Of a stretch of 64,000 bases of DNA, positions 17,357 through 26,249 are shown piece by piece. The number at the start of each line of letters is the position of its first letter. The first letter of the stretch is position 1. The DNA comes from Candidatus Electrothrix scaldis (GTDB taxonomy: Bacteria; Desulfobacterota; Desulfobulbia; Desulfobulbales; Desulfobulbaceae), in the NCBI GenBank assembly GCA_033584155.1, contig CP138355.1:3047826-3111825 (forward strand), written 5' to 3'. The notes beneath the pieces are model-generated. The model was not told the DNA's origin and searched no databases. It saw only the letters and a list, made by a program, of their open reading frames with translations. The position numbers and the translations under genes are program-made.

Positions 17357-18073
17357 GTGTCTGATAGTCCTCTTATACTTTCTATTGAAACTGCAACTGG
17401 TTGCGGCAGCGTAGCCCTAACCAGAGGCGGCGTGCGTAGCGGCAAAGTACTTGCCGAGGCCACTGCCCAACCCGAAGTTACCCATTCACGACGTCTGCTT
17501 GGCTCAGTAGATTGGGTTATGCAAGCCGCAGGAATAGGCTGGGACACGCTGGATGGTGTCGCCATCAGCCTTGGGCCTGGCTCCTTTACCGGCCTGCGGA
17601 TTGGCATGGCAGCGGCTAAAGGGATAGTCTTTGCCGCGCAAAAGCCACTTCTTGCTGTACAGACCCTGGATGCAATCGCCCTCTCCTGCCCGGTCATTGA
17701 TCGCCCGCTCTGGTGTTTGTTGGATGCCCGGAAACAGGAGGTCTATGCAGCCTGTTACCAAATGGGTGCGTATGGCCTGCCGGAACAGTCAACTCCGGTT
17801 GAAGCCATTCGTCCAGAACATCTCCTGGAACGAATTTCAGGACCTGCCCTGCTTGCTGGTCCAGGCCTGAAGGAATATCATGAGCTTTTTGCCCAGCAGG
17901 CAAATCTTCAGCTCATTCCTCCTGCCCTCAGTACACCAAGCGCTGCGCGAATTGGATTCCTGGCTGCGGAACAGCTTCTGCGCGGTGAAATTCAGGATCC
18001 GGCACAGATTGCCCCCATGTATGTTCGTGCCTCAGAGGCTGAGGTAAATCTGCAAAAGAAAAAAGCGGCGTAG
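17357..18073 (+). CDS. tsaB: tRNA threonylcarbamoyladenosine biosynthesis protein TsaB
   Basis: TsaB partners TsaD in making t6A37 in ANN-decoding tRNAs. The N-terminal ILSIETATGCGSVAL is the degraded ASKHA nucleotide fold; the central GVAISLGPGSFTGLRIGMAAAKG motif is diagnostic. The frame is open from ATG 17309, overlapping rseP by 19 nt, but family alignments begin close to the LILSIET strand, so GTG 17357 is preferred; neither has a clear Shine-Dalgarno. The protein is about 238 residues, usual for the family. Confidence 0.92.
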   Translation: MSDSPLILSIETATGCGSVALTRGGVRSGKVLAEATAQPEVTHSRRLLGSVDWVMQAAGIGWDTLDGVAISLGPGSFTGLRIGMAAAKGIVFAAQKPLLAVQTLDAIALSCPVIDRPLWCLLDARKQEVYAACYQMGAYGLPEQSTPVEAIRPEHLLERISGPALLAGPGLKEYHELFAQQANLQLIPPALSTPSAARIGFLAAEQLLRGEIQDPAQIAPMYVRASEAEVNLQKKKAA

Positions 18074-18107
18074 AATATATATAGTAGCATTAATAGGGAG
18101 GCCCTTT

Positions 18108-18710
18108 ATGGCACAGCCTGCATTGATTGATAACCCGGTTTTCACCTATAAGGATTATCTGAGTTGGCCAGCTGAAGAACGCTGGGAGCTGATTGATGGC
18201 GTACCCTGGAATATGTCGCCAGTGCCTGGGACCACTCACCAGCGCATGGTGCGTGAACTGGCTGTTGCCCTTTACGGCGCCTTGGCTGCCAGTTCCTGCG
18301 AACTCTTCCTGGCTCCTTTTGACGTTCGTTTGCCCGAGACCTCGACGGATCAGGCCGAAGATGAGACCATTCTGACTGTGGTACAGCCGGATTTGGCTAT
18401 CATCTGTGATAAAGGCAAAATTGACAGCAAAGGCTGTCTCGGTCCACCGGATGTGATGATAGAGGTGCTTTCTCCTTCCAGTGCCTATCGGGATGAGACA
18501 GATAAACTACATCTCTACGAAAGCCAAGGCGTCCGTGAATACTGGATTGTTAATCCAGATGGAGGCTACATCATGGTCTATACCCTGGATGGCAAAGAAT
18601 ATGGCAAACCGGAGTATCTTTGGAAAAAAGACCACTTGATCAGCAAAGTTATTGACGGCATTGCTCTGGATCTTGAAGCCCTTTTTGCCCGCATAATTCC
18701 TTCAGATTGA
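18108..18710 (+). CDS. Uma2-family (DUF820) PD-(D/E)XK nuclease-like protein
   Basis: A 200-residue Uma2-family protein with a restriction-endonuclease fold. Landmarks are YLSWPAEERWELIDG at the N-terminus, HQRMVRELA, the VQPDLAIICD strand with the catalytic acidic residue, and MIEVLSPSSAYRDETDKLHLYE with the E-x-lysine part of the motif; REYWIVNP follows. The family is very expanded in cyanobacteria and some other bacteria, often tied to mobile elements, but its role is not established. It has a GGGAGG Shine-Dalgarno before ATG 18108. There is no adjacent partner gene. Confidence 0.9.
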   Translation: MAQPALIDNPVFTYKDYLSWPAEERWELIDGVPWNMSPVPGTTHQRMVRELAVALYGALAASSCELFLAPFDVRLPETSTDQAEDETILTVVQPDLAIICDKGKIDSKGCLGPPDVMIEVLSPSSAYRDETDKLHLYESQGVREYWIVNPDGGYIMVYTLDGKEYGKPEYLWKKDHLISKVIDGIALDLEALFARIIPSD

Positions 18711-18808
18711 TATATCCCGTCCTTTTTCAAAACAAAATCTCTGCAAAAAAACTGAAAATTCTAAAAATCTTACCTCTGTGCTCCTGACTGTGAGCCAGTA
18801 CATTTCCT

Positions 18809-19885
18809 ATGATTCAGCGCAAACAAACCAAGAAAATCTGCATTGGTAATACTCCGGTAGGCGGCGATGCCCCGATCACTGTGCAGTCCATGACCAATAC
18901 CGACACACGGGATGCGGAAGCCACCGTGCGTCAGATCAAGGGTCTGGAAGCCGCAGGCTGCGAGATCATCCGGGTGGCTGTGCCGGATATGGAAGCGGCT
19001 CAGGCCATTCGGGCCATTCGGGAGCAAATCGCCATTCCCTTGATCGCGGACATCCATTTTGACTCGCGCTTGGCAGTTGCGGCCTTGGAGCATGGGGCAC
19101 AGGCCATCCGCATCAATCCGGGCAATCTCGGTGGCCCGGATAAACTGGCTCGGGTGGTGGATGCGGCAAAGCTTCATAAGGCGCCCATTCGGGTGGGTGT
19201 GAATTCCGGCTCCATAGAAAAAGACCTGCTGGCAAAGTACGGCTATCCAACCCCGGAAAACTGCCGATCCCTTATTGAAAGCGCGCTGAATAACGTAGCA
19301 GCCATCGAAAAACTGGGCTATGAGGAGCTCAAGATTTCCATCAAATCCTCTGATACCCTGACCACCGTAGCTGGGTATAGGGAACTCTCCCGGCGTACGG
19401 ATTATCCCCTCCATATCGGGGTGACCGAGGCGGGTGGCCTCATTGCCGGAACCGTGAAATCCAGCGTGGCCTTGGGGATTCTCCTCTTTGAGGGGATCGG
19501 CGATACCTTCCGCATCTCGCTGACCCGTGATCCCCTAGAGGAGGTACGGGTGGGCTTTGAATTGCTTCGCTCCCTGCGTATTCGGGAACGGGGGCCGGAA
19601 CTAATTTCCTGCCCGACTTGCGGGCGCACCAGGATTGATCTTTTTTCAATGGCTGAAGAGGTGGAACGGGTTCTGCAAACCATGCAATCCAACCTGAAGG
19701 TTGCTGTTATGGGTTGTGTGGTCAATGGCCCTGGTGAGGCCAAGGAGGCGGATATCGGGATTGCCGGCGGGCATGGCACCGGGATTATCTTCAAGAAGGG
19801 TGAGGTGTTTAAGAAATTACCGGAAGAGGAGCTGTTGCCTGTGTTTTTGGAGGAGTTGCGGAAGATGGATGAGGAGGCGAAATGA
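18809..19885 (+). CDS. ispG: 4-hydroxy-3-methylbut-2-enyl diphosphate synthase IspG
   Basis: A 358-residue GcpE/IspG, the iron-sulfur enzyme that converts MEcPP to HMBPP in the non-mevalonate isoprenoid pathway. The N-terminal TIM-barrel shows VQSMTNTDTRDAEATV and GCEIIRVAVPD; the C-terminal [4Fe-4S] ligands are CPTCGRT and VMGCVVNGPGEA. The length matches the short bacterial form without the insert. Its stop overlaps the next ATG by 4 nt (ATGA), even though the next gene has a very different base composition. Confidence 0.96.
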   Translation: MIQRKQTKKICIGNTPVGGDAPITVQSMTNTDTRDAEATVRQIKGLEAAGCEIIRVAVPDMEAAQAIRAIREQIAIPLIADIHFDSRLAVAALEHGAQAIRINPGNLGGPDKLARVVDAAKLHKAPIRVGVNSGSIEKDLLAKYGYPTPENCRSLIESALNNVAAIEKLGYEELKISIKSSDTLTTVAGYRELSRRTDYPLHIGVTEAGGLIAGTVKSSVALGILLFEGIGDTFRISLTRDPLEEVRVGFELLRSLRIRERGPELISCPTCGRTRIDLFSMAEEVERVLQTMQSNLKVAVMGCVVNGPGEAKEADIGIAGGHGTGIIFKKGEVFKKLPEEELLPVFLEELRKMDEEAK

Positions 19886-20664
19886 GTGATAGTAATGGAA
19901 ATGAAATTTCTTCAAAAAAAAGATTTTTTCTTCCTATAGTATTACCTGCAATTTTGGCAATTATCACTCCAGGAGCATATTTATTAGGAACTAATTTTGA
20001 TCAAGGATATATAGAAGCATTTGGGATTTCTTCTGATCAGTTTCACCTATCAACTCCAGATGTCTATATTATATCATATTACGCCGTTGGATACTTTCTA
20101 TTGTTTTTTGGAAAACATGCTTCTTTAATTGTAGAATACTTGCTAAGTAAAGATTCGTTTTTCTATATCATATTGAGTGTTCTCTTAAATATAGAGGGAG
20201 CTATTCTACTAGAACGATTCAAGCATCTTTTTCACAAAGAGAAAATAAAAAAACATCTTGATGATTCCAAGAAGTATTTTGAAGACTTCCTTAGAAATAA
20301 CAAAATATTATTAAGTTTTGTTAGTTGTATTACAACGGCATATTCATTTGTTTTGTTCATCTCTGCTACCACTGTTTTGATCGCATTATTTTGGTGGAGT
20401 TTACCACTCTCTGCACGTACAAAGGGAGAAGAATTAGCAACGGAGCAAATTAGTCACTTCCTTAAAAGTGGGTGTCAATCACACAAAAAAACGAAGTGGG
20501 ACTCATGCGTTGTTATTTTAGACAAACAAGGAAAAACATTGCACGAAGGACTGCTTATCGGGCTAAACGACAAGGAAATTGCAATGTTTAAAAAGGATGG
20601 AAGCTACATTTTTGCCCGCCAAAATGATTGGGTAATCCATAAAAAATCTCATAAGGTTCCATGA
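19882..20664 (+). CDS. AT-rich membrane protein, unknown function
   Basis: A 260-residue protein with about three or four membrane segments (about 15-37, 55-75, 92-110 and 145-175), a charged cytosolic loop KEKIKKHLDDSKKYFEDF between them, and a soluble C-terminal domain of about 70 residues that looks beta-rich. No family is recognised. The codons are much more AT-rich than those of ispG and the downstream namZ-like gene, suggesting later acquisition. The ATGA overlap with ispG means it is nevertheless read from the housekeeping transcript. Confidence 0.6.
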   Translation: MSDSNGNEISSKKRFFLPIVLPAILAIITPGAYLLGTNFDQGYIEAFGISSDQFHLSTPDVYIISYYAVGYFLLFFGKHASLIVEYLLSKDSFFYIILSVLLNIEGAILLERFKHLFHKEKIKKHLDDSKKYFEDFLRNNKILLSFVSCITTAYSFVLFISATTVLIALFWWSLPLSARTKGEELATEQISHFLKSGCQSHKKTKWDSCVVILDKQGKTLHEGLLIGLNDKEIAMFKKDGSYIFARQNDWVIHKKSHKVP

Positions 20665-20668
20665 TAAT

Positions 20669-20953
20669 ATGAACGCGAAAGAAGCTGCGGATAAAGGCAT
20701 TGCGATCATTGGTGAATTGTATGAGAAGGCTATGGATTGTCGCCTTGAGGAACTTGCAAAAAATGATGCTATCTGGAAAGTAACAATCAGCTTTCTCTTG
20801 GAAGAGATTCCGATCAGATCAGGAAGTCGCCTCAGTAGCTTTCAAAAATCTCTTTCAAATGGATATAAATACGCAACTGTGCGCCTGTATAAGTCTCTGT
20901 CCATTTTCGATGACACTGGAGAACTTATAGCAATGAATTCCGTGAAAGATTAA
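20669..20953 (+). CDS. Small helical protein, unknown function
   Basis: A 94-residue soluble protein, predicted mostly helical, with no cysteine pairs or catalytic motif beyond a lone Cys near residue 23. It begins 4 nt after the preceding AT-rich membrane gene and ends 1 nt before the next ATG. It is therefore sandwiched tightly in the operon and likely translated by coupling. Together with its upstream neighbour it looks like a two-gene cassette inserted between ispG and the NamZ-like gene. Confidence 0.5.
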   Translation: MNAKEAADKGIAIIGELYEKAMDCRLEELAKNDAIWKVTISFLLEEIPIRSGSRLSSFQKSLSNGYKYATVRLYKSLSIFDDTGELIAMNSVKD

Positions 20954-20954
20954 C

Positions 20955-22130
20955 ATGATAACCATCGGCATAGAACACCTCATCGCAAATCGCCCTTCCT
21001 CCTTTGCAGGCAAACGCCTCGCCCTGCTCTGCAACCAAGCCTCCACTGACCGCCATTTTCGCCACAGCCGAGACCTGATCATGCAGGCCTTTCCCGGCCA
21101 GCTGACCTGCCTGTTTTCCCCGCAACACGGTTTTTTCAGTGAAAAACAAGATAATATGATCGAATCCGATCATGCCACGGATGTGGCCACCGGCCTACCG
21201 GTTTTCTCTCTCTACGGCGAGACGCGAAAACCCTCTGCGGCCATGTTTGAACATTTTGATATCCTGCTCATTGACCTCCAGGACGTGGGAACGCGGGTTT
21301 ACACCTTTATATGGACCGTGGTCTACTGTCTTCAGCGGGCAGCGGAAACCGGGAAAAAGGTGGTCATCCTGGATCGCCCCAACCCGGTGGGTGGGCATCT
21401 GGTTGAGGGTAACCTGCTCCGAGCGGATTTTCGTTCCTTTGTCGGTCTCTATGCCATCCCCATGCGCCACGGCCTGACAATGGGAGAACTGGCCCTGCTC
21501 TGTAATAAAGAAATGGGCATCAATGCGGAGTTAGAGGTTGTCAAAATGCAGGGCTGGCAACGGGAGATGTTTTTTGCCGATACCGGCTTTCCCTGGGTTT
21601 TTCCCTCCCCCAATATGCCCAGCCCGCTCACCGCCTTGGTCTATCCGGGTCAGGTGATTTGGGAAGGAACCAATATATCCGAAGGACGGGGAACTACCCT
21701 GCCCTTTGAACTCCTTGGTGCGCCTTTTATTGATCCGATGCAGGTCATGGAAAGACTCTCTTCTCGCGATTTACCGGGCTGCGAGCTCAGACCTCTGATG
21801 TTTGAACCGACCTCTGGAAAATGGGCAGGGCATCCCTGTGCTGGCTTTCACATCCATGTCACCCAGCCTCAGGCCTTTTACTCGTATCGGCTCAGTTTGG
21901 CACTTCTTCAGGTACTGTTTCGGCTTTATCCCGGAGAATTCGCCTATAAACAGCCGCCCTATGAATATGAATACGATCTCCTGCCGATGGACCTGATCCT
22001 GGGTGACCAGGAAGTCCGTAAAGCCATAGAGCAGGGTGAAAATATTATTGAACTGGAGCGATCCTGGCAGGATGAGCTGGAGGAATTCAACAGCCTGCGT
22101 CGCTCTGTTTTTCTGTATCCAGCCGGTTGA
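20955..22130 (+). CDS. NamZ-like exo-beta-N-acetylmuramidase (DUF1343)
   Basis: A 391-residue DUF1343 protein. Family marks are GKRLALLCNQAS, the FSPQHGFF strand, DVATGLPVFSLYG, LIDLQDVGTRVYTF, VILDRPNPVGG, FPSPNMPS and EGTNISEGRGTT. Characterised members (B. subtilis and Tannerella NamZ) remove MurNAc from the non-reducing end of peptidoglycan fragments. No signal peptide is present, so it should act in the cytosol on recycled muropeptides, in contrast to exported forms. That location is inferred from the missing leader alone. It fits loosely with the LD-carboxypeptidase elsewhere in the window. Confidence 0.88.
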   Translation: MITIGIEHLIANRPSSFAGKRLALLCNQASTDRHFRHSRDLIMQAFPGQLTCLFSPQHGFFSEKQDNMIESDHATDVATGLPVFSLYGETRKPSAAMFEHFDILLIDLQDVGTRVYTFIWTVVYCLQRAAETGKKVVILDRPNPVGGHLVEGNLLRADFRSFVGLYAIPMRHGLTMGELALLCNKEMGINAELEVVKMQGWQREMFFADTGFPWVFPSPNMPSPLTALVYPGQVIWEGTNISEGRGTTLPFELLGAPFIDPMQVMERLSSRDLPGCELRPLMFEPTSGKWAGHPCAGFHIHVTQPQAFYSYRLSLALLQVLFRLYPGEFAYKQPPYEYEYDLLPMDLILGDQEVRKAIEQGENIIELERSWQDELEEFNSLRRSVFLYPAG

Positions 22131-22136
22131 ATGATG

Positions 22137-22246
22137 CCCGGAGTGCTACTCCGAGCTAATATATTCCGCCCCTTCAGGGCGATCTCTATAAAAGACCCCT
22201 GAAAGGGTTCAATAATTTCAGCTCGGGGTAACACCCCGAGGAGCAT
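22137..22246. repeat. Imperfect 110-bp palindromic intergenic element
   Basis: The gap between the NamZ-like gene and lpxD is filled by two inverted arms. The left arm starts GATGCCCGGAGTGCTACTCC and the right arm, read on the opposite strand, starts GATGCTCCTCGGGGTGTTAC. Each arm itself contains a small hairpin (GGAGTGCTACTCC; GGGGTGTTACCCC) and a second short palindrome (CCCTTCAGGG; CCCTTTCAGGG). Such nested structure is typical of dispersed REP/MITE-like repeats and could also terminate transcription. No second copy was seen in this window. Confidence 0.6.
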
Positions 22247-22262
22247 CTATATAAGAAAGTAT

Positions 22263-23303
22263 ATGAAAACAGCAACTCTTAGTGAATTAGCCGCCCTTGT
22301 GCATGGAACAGTCCTTGGTGATGAACAGACCCAGGTGAGCACAGTCAATAGCTTGGATCTGGCAGAGTCCGGCCAGCTAACCTTTATTAACTCAGTCAAG
22401 CTGGCAGAGAAACTTGCTGCAAGCAAGGCCTCCGCCTGCATTGTTCCCAGCGACTTTACAGAGGCGACGCTTCCCCTTATCCAGGTCGAGAATGTAGATC
22501 TGGCCTCAGCACGAATCCATAATTATCTCCTGGAAGAGCCGTTTCAGGCCACAGGTATCCATGAACGGGCCGTCATCGGGGCGGATTGTACAATCAGTGA
22601 GCAGGTTTCTATCGGAGCACTGGCCTGTATAGGTAACCGGGTCCAAATAGGTGAACGGGTAAAAATCGCGTCTGGCGTGGTGATCGGCGACGATGTCCAG
22701 ATCGGCGATGACTGCGTGCTCCATGCCAATGCTGTAGTTGCTTACGGTTGTACTCTGGCTAATCGGGTTGTCCTGCACCACGGGGCCATTATCGGTAGTG
22801 ACGGCTTTGGTTTTGCCTCAGATCCCCAAACAGGTTGCCATGTCAGCAAGCCCCAGGTAGGCACTGTGCGCATTGATGATGATGCGCAGATTGGAGCTAA
22901 TTCCTGCGTGGATCGGGCCGCCTTTGGTGTCACCCATATAAAAAACGGGGTGCGTATTGATAATCAAGTCATGGTAGGGCATAATTGTGTTATCGGTGAA
23001 AATTCAATCCTTGTTGCCCAGGCTGGTATAGCAGGAAGTAGCACCTTGGGACGTAATGTTATCCTGGCAGCTCGGGCTGCTGTGGGCGGTCATATCCACC
23101 TTGATGACGGAGTTATGGTGGCTGCTCTGGGCGGGGTCCATAATGACCAGAAAAAAGGTGCGGTGGTTGGTGGGGTTCCAGCCATAGATATAAAAAAATG
23201 GGGCCGAGCCGCAGCAACCTATGCCCGTCTGCCTGAGATGGCCCGCGAGATAAAACGCCTCCGCAAGGAATTGGATCGCTTGCTCAGTGAACGAAAAGAA
23301 TAA
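22263..23303 (+). CDS. lpxD: UDP-3-O-acylglucosamine N-acyltransferase LpxD
   Basis: A 346-residue LpxD. The N-terminal uridine-binding domain (1-100, SGQLTFINSVKLAEKL) is followed by a left-handed beta helix of hexapeptide repeats (about 105-300: IGADCTISEQVSIG and following) with the catalytic histidine region VVLHHGAIIGSDGFGF, then a C-terminal coiled helix (EMAREIKRLRKELDRLL). It transfers the second hydroxyacyl chain in lipid A synthesis, so the cell makes lipopolysaccharide. No other lpx gene is in this window. It starts right after the palindromic element. Confidence 0.96.
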   Translation: MKTATLSELAALVHGTVLGDEQTQVSTVNSLDLAESGQLTFINSVKLAEKLAASKASACIVPSDFTEATLPLIQVENVDLASARIHNYLLEEPFQATGIHERAVIGADCTISEQVSIGALACIGNRVQIGERVKIASGVVIGDDVQIGDDCVLHANAVVAYGCTLANRVVLHHGAIIGSDGFGFASDPQTGCHVSKPQVGTVRIDDDAQIGANSCVDRAAFGVTHIKNGVRIDNQVMVGHNCVIGENSILVAQAGIAGSSTLGRNVILAARAAVGGHIHLDDGVMVAALGGVHNDQKKGAVVGGVPAIDIKKWGRAAATYARLPEMAREIKRLRKELDRLLSERKE

Positions 23304-23353
23304 TCTGCTATGCCCTCACAGGCCTATGCTCTCATGGTCGCCTTAAATCTCTG

Positions 23354-25561
23354 ATGTTTTCTCATCTTCGAAAACAATGCAGGGTGAGTCCGCTCACCCT
23401 GATAGGGCTTCTTCTTACACTTTTTTTTCTCTTTCTTGGTCAGTTCCCTCCCCTGCTTCTCCACGAACTGCGCCTGAAATCCTTTGATTTCTTTCTGCGC
23501 CACAGCCCTGGTCCTCTTGCCGAGCAGAAGGTGGTTATTATTGATGTTGACTCGCAAAGTCTGGAAGAGCTCGGGCAATGGCCCTGGCCTCGCAAGCACA
23601 TTGCGAGTTTGTTGCAAAAAATAACCGCAGCAAAACCAGCAGTAGTGGGGCTTGATATGATCTTTGCTGAGCCTGACAGCAGTTCTCCTCACCTCCTTTG
23701 CCATCTGGATGCGATAAAAAAGGCCCCTACTGAAGTACAGGCCTACCTGAAAACGCTCCCGGATCATGACGCCTCTCTGGCCCAGGTCTTGAGAAAAAGT
23801 CCTGCCCCGGTAATCTTGGGCTATGTCTTTACTAATTCCGGGACAAAGGACACAAAGCGCAGGATTCCACGACGAGGGAGTTTCCTTCTCTGGGGCGAGG
23901 ATCCACTCCCTTCCTTATACAGTTTCAACGGGGTGGACTCCAGCCTGGAAATGTTTGAACAGACAGCGCAGGGTATTGGTTTTTTGAATATCGTACCAGA
24001 TCTTGATTCGCTCCTGCGCAATGTTCCCCTCGTGGTCAGTTATCATAATGAGATATATCCCAGCCTGGTTCTCTCCATGTTGCAGGCCGCAACTGAACAA
24101 GAAACCATTACATTGGAAACAGATAGCAATGGGGTCCGCTATGTCCAGGTCGGGGAGTATCAAATTCCCACCAATATGAACGGCGAGCTGATTATTAATT
24201 TCTCCGGTCCATCCCGCACCCTGCCCTATGTCTCGGCCCATGATATTTTATCTGGAAATTTTGATCCAGAACTGATCCGCGATGCCTATGTGCTGGTTGG
24301 CACCTCAGCCCCAGGTCTTTTTGACCTCCGGGCTGTGCCCACAGACCGAGCCTTTCCTGGTGTAGAGCTGCACGGGCATGCCCTGAATACCATCCTCAGT
24401 AAAAACTATATTCATCGTCCGGAATGGGCCAAGGGAGCAGAGTTGCTCTATATCTTCACTATGGGCATCTTGCTGATTATGGTCCTTTCACGGCTTGAGG
24501 CAGCCAAGGGGGGGCTGGTTGTTCTACTCTTTTCCCTGGGCATGGTCTCCTTTTCCCACTGGTGCATGCATCATTGCCGCCTCCAGCTGGACATCGTCTA
24601 TCCCCTGACTGCGACCTGGGCCTTATTCACGGTGCTGACCTTTTATAATTTTATTATCGGGGAACGAAAAATCCGCCGCCTGCGCTCCACTTTTTCCCAT
24701 TACCTCGCTCCTGAGGTGGTGCGGGAGCTCCTACAAAAGCAGGATGACTTGGTCCTGGATGGAGAGGAACGAGAGCTGAGCATCCTGTTTTCCGATATCC
24801 GTCGCTTCACCTCAATGGCGGAAAAAATGTCGCCGGATGATCTCTGTGCCTTCCTGAATGAGTATCTGACCCCCATGACTGAGGCCATTATGGAGCGACG
24901 CGGCACGGTAGACAAGTTTATCGGCGATGCCATCATGGCCTTTTGGAATGCCCCCCTGGATACGCCCAACCATGTTTTTCATACCTGTGAGTGCGCCCTT
25001 GCAATGCTCAAGGAGCTTGAGGTACTGAACAAAGCCTGGAACAGCAGAGGATTACCAGAGGTACGCATCGGCATTGGTATCCACTGCGGAGTGGCGCGGG
25101 TTGGCAATATGGGCTCCCAGCAGCGTTTCGATTATACGATCATGGGAGATGCCGTAAACCTCGCCTCCCGTATTGAAGGACTGACCCGGCTTTACGGAGT
25201 GGATATCCTGGTGAGTGAGGCAGTGTATCATATCTTACAGGACAGCGATTTCTTTTTCCGTCATATTGATCGGGTCCGGGCCTTTGGCAAGACAACCCCG
25301 GTGACCCTGTACCAACTTATGGGACTGCGTAGCGAGCAGTCCGTGGAAAAATCCCAGGAGCTAGAAAAATACGCTGCTGCTCTTGAGCTCTATAATGCCG
25401 GGGCCTTTTCCCAGGCTGCCCAGGCTTTTCAAAATCTGAAAGCAGAGCATCCCTGCACCTTGCTCTATGAAATCTATAATGAGCGCTGCCAGCGGATGGC
25501 AAAGAATCCCCCGGAAAACTGGGATGGGATTACGGATATTCAAATGAAAAAGGCCGATTAA
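23354..25561 (+). CDS. CHASE2-domain adenylate/guanylate cyclase
   Basis: A 735-residue membrane cyclase. Order: an N-terminal membrane helix (15-38), an extracytoplasmic CHASE2 sensor (about 45-340; the VVIIDVDSQSLEELGQWPWPR start is typical), three membrane helices (about 355-435), and a class III cyclase domain (about 475-650; LSILFSDIRRFTSMAEK, FIGDAIMAFWNAP, FDYTIMGDAVNLASRIE). A C-terminal helical tail of about 80 residues resembles a TPR pair. It should turn an unknown periplasmic signal into cAMP or cGMP. It is 50 nt downstream of lpxD. The metal-binding Asp residues are intact. Confidence 0.92.
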   Translation: MFSHLRKQCRVSPLTLIGLLLTLFFLFLGQFPPLLLHELRLKSFDFFLRHSPGPLAEQKVVIIDVDSQSLEELGQWPWPRKHIASLLQKITAAKPAVVGLDMIFAEPDSSSPHLLCHLDAIKKAPTEVQAYLKTLPDHDASLAQVLRKSPAPVILGYVFTNSGTKDTKRRIPRRGSFLLWGEDPLPSLYSFNGVDSSLEMFEQTAQGIGFLNIVPDLDSLLRNVPLVVSYHNEIYPSLVLSMLQAATEQETITLETDSNGVRYVQVGEYQIPTNMNGELIINFSGPSRTLPYVSAHDILSGNFDPELIRDAYVLVGTSAPGLFDLRAVPTDRAFPGVELHGHALNTILSKNYIHRPEWAKGAELLYIFTMGILLIMVLSRLEAAKGGLVVLLFSLGMVSFSHWCMHHCRLQLDIVYPLTATWALFTVLTFYNFIIGERKIRRLRSTFSHYLAPEVVRELLQKQDDLVLDGEERELSILFSDIRRFTSMAEKMSPDDLCAFLNEYLTPMTEAIMERRGTVDKFIGDAIMAFWNAPLDTPNHVFHTCECALAMLKELEVLNKAWNSRGLPEVRIGIGIHCGVARVGNMGSQQRFDYTIMGDAVNLASRIEGLTRLYGVDILVSEAVYHILQDSDFFFRHIDRVRAFGKTTPVTLYQLMGLRSEQSVEKSQELEKYAAALELYNAGAFSQAAQAFQNLKAEHPCTLLYEIYNERCQRMAKNPPENWDGITDIQMKKAD

Positions 25562-25634
25562 TATCTCCGAAAACTAACCCGCCCCTTGGGACTCGGTATC
25601 AGACCTAAAGCTTCGCAATGTATGAGACGTATAT

Positions 25635-26249
25635 ATGACCTATCTGATTTTTGGCTGGTTGCTTTGGTGCAGCCTCCACAGCCTACTCATTACCGGCAAG
25701 CTGAATGACTGGATCAAAAAAAGGGGCGGAATCCTGCAAGGAACCTACCGCCTTTTCTACAGTCTTTTTTCCCTGCTCAGTTTGCTCCCACTGCTTTGGT
25801 ACCAGTACAGCCTGCCCCAGGAAATCCTCTTTTCCTGGTCCGGCTGGTTACGGATTCCCCAGGGGCTACTTCTCGGCTATGGCCTGCTTATGTTTTATAG
25901 CGGCAAGCAAGTCTATGATGTGCAGTATCTTCTCGGGATCAGGCAATGGCAACAGTATCGTCGGGGAGAGCAGCCCCTATCCCTCCCCTTTACCTGTGCA
26001 GGTGCCTTGGCCTATGTCCGCCATCCTTGGTACAGCAGCGGCCTTGCTCTGCTCTGGAGCCTGGGGCCGATTACTGATACCAACCTGCCGCCCCGAACTA
26101 TCCTCAGTCTCTATTTTGTCATTGGTACCCTGCTGGAAGAGCGAAAATTGCTCAGGGAATTAGGCGAGCCCTACCGGCTCTATCAGCAGCAAGTCCCTAT
26201 GTTGCTTCCCTGGAAAGGGCGGAGCATCAGACCTGGAGATTCGCAATGA
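25635..26249 (+). CDS. Isoprenylcysteine/phospholipid methyltransferase-like membrane protein (NnrU-like)
   Basis: A 204-residue protein with about five membrane helices. The C-terminal VRHPWYSSGL, followed by EERKLLRELGEPYRLYQQ, is the SAM-binding signature shared by isoprenylcysteine carboxyl methyltransferases, PEMT-type phospholipid methyltransferases and NnrU proteins. The substrate cannot be deduced. Its end overlaps the start of the outer-membrane protein gene by 4 nt (ATGA), so the two are coupled. Confidence 0.78.
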   Translation: MTYLIFGWLLWCSLHSLLITGKLNDWIKKRGGILQGTYRLFYSLFSLLSLLPLLWYQYSLPQEILFSWSGWLRIPQGLLLGYGLLMFYSGKQVYDVQYLLGIRQWQQYRRGEQPLSLPFTCAGALAYVRHPWYSSGLALLWSLGPITDTNLPPRTILSLYFVIGTLLEERKLLRELGEPYRLYQQQVPMLLPWKGRSIRPGDSQ

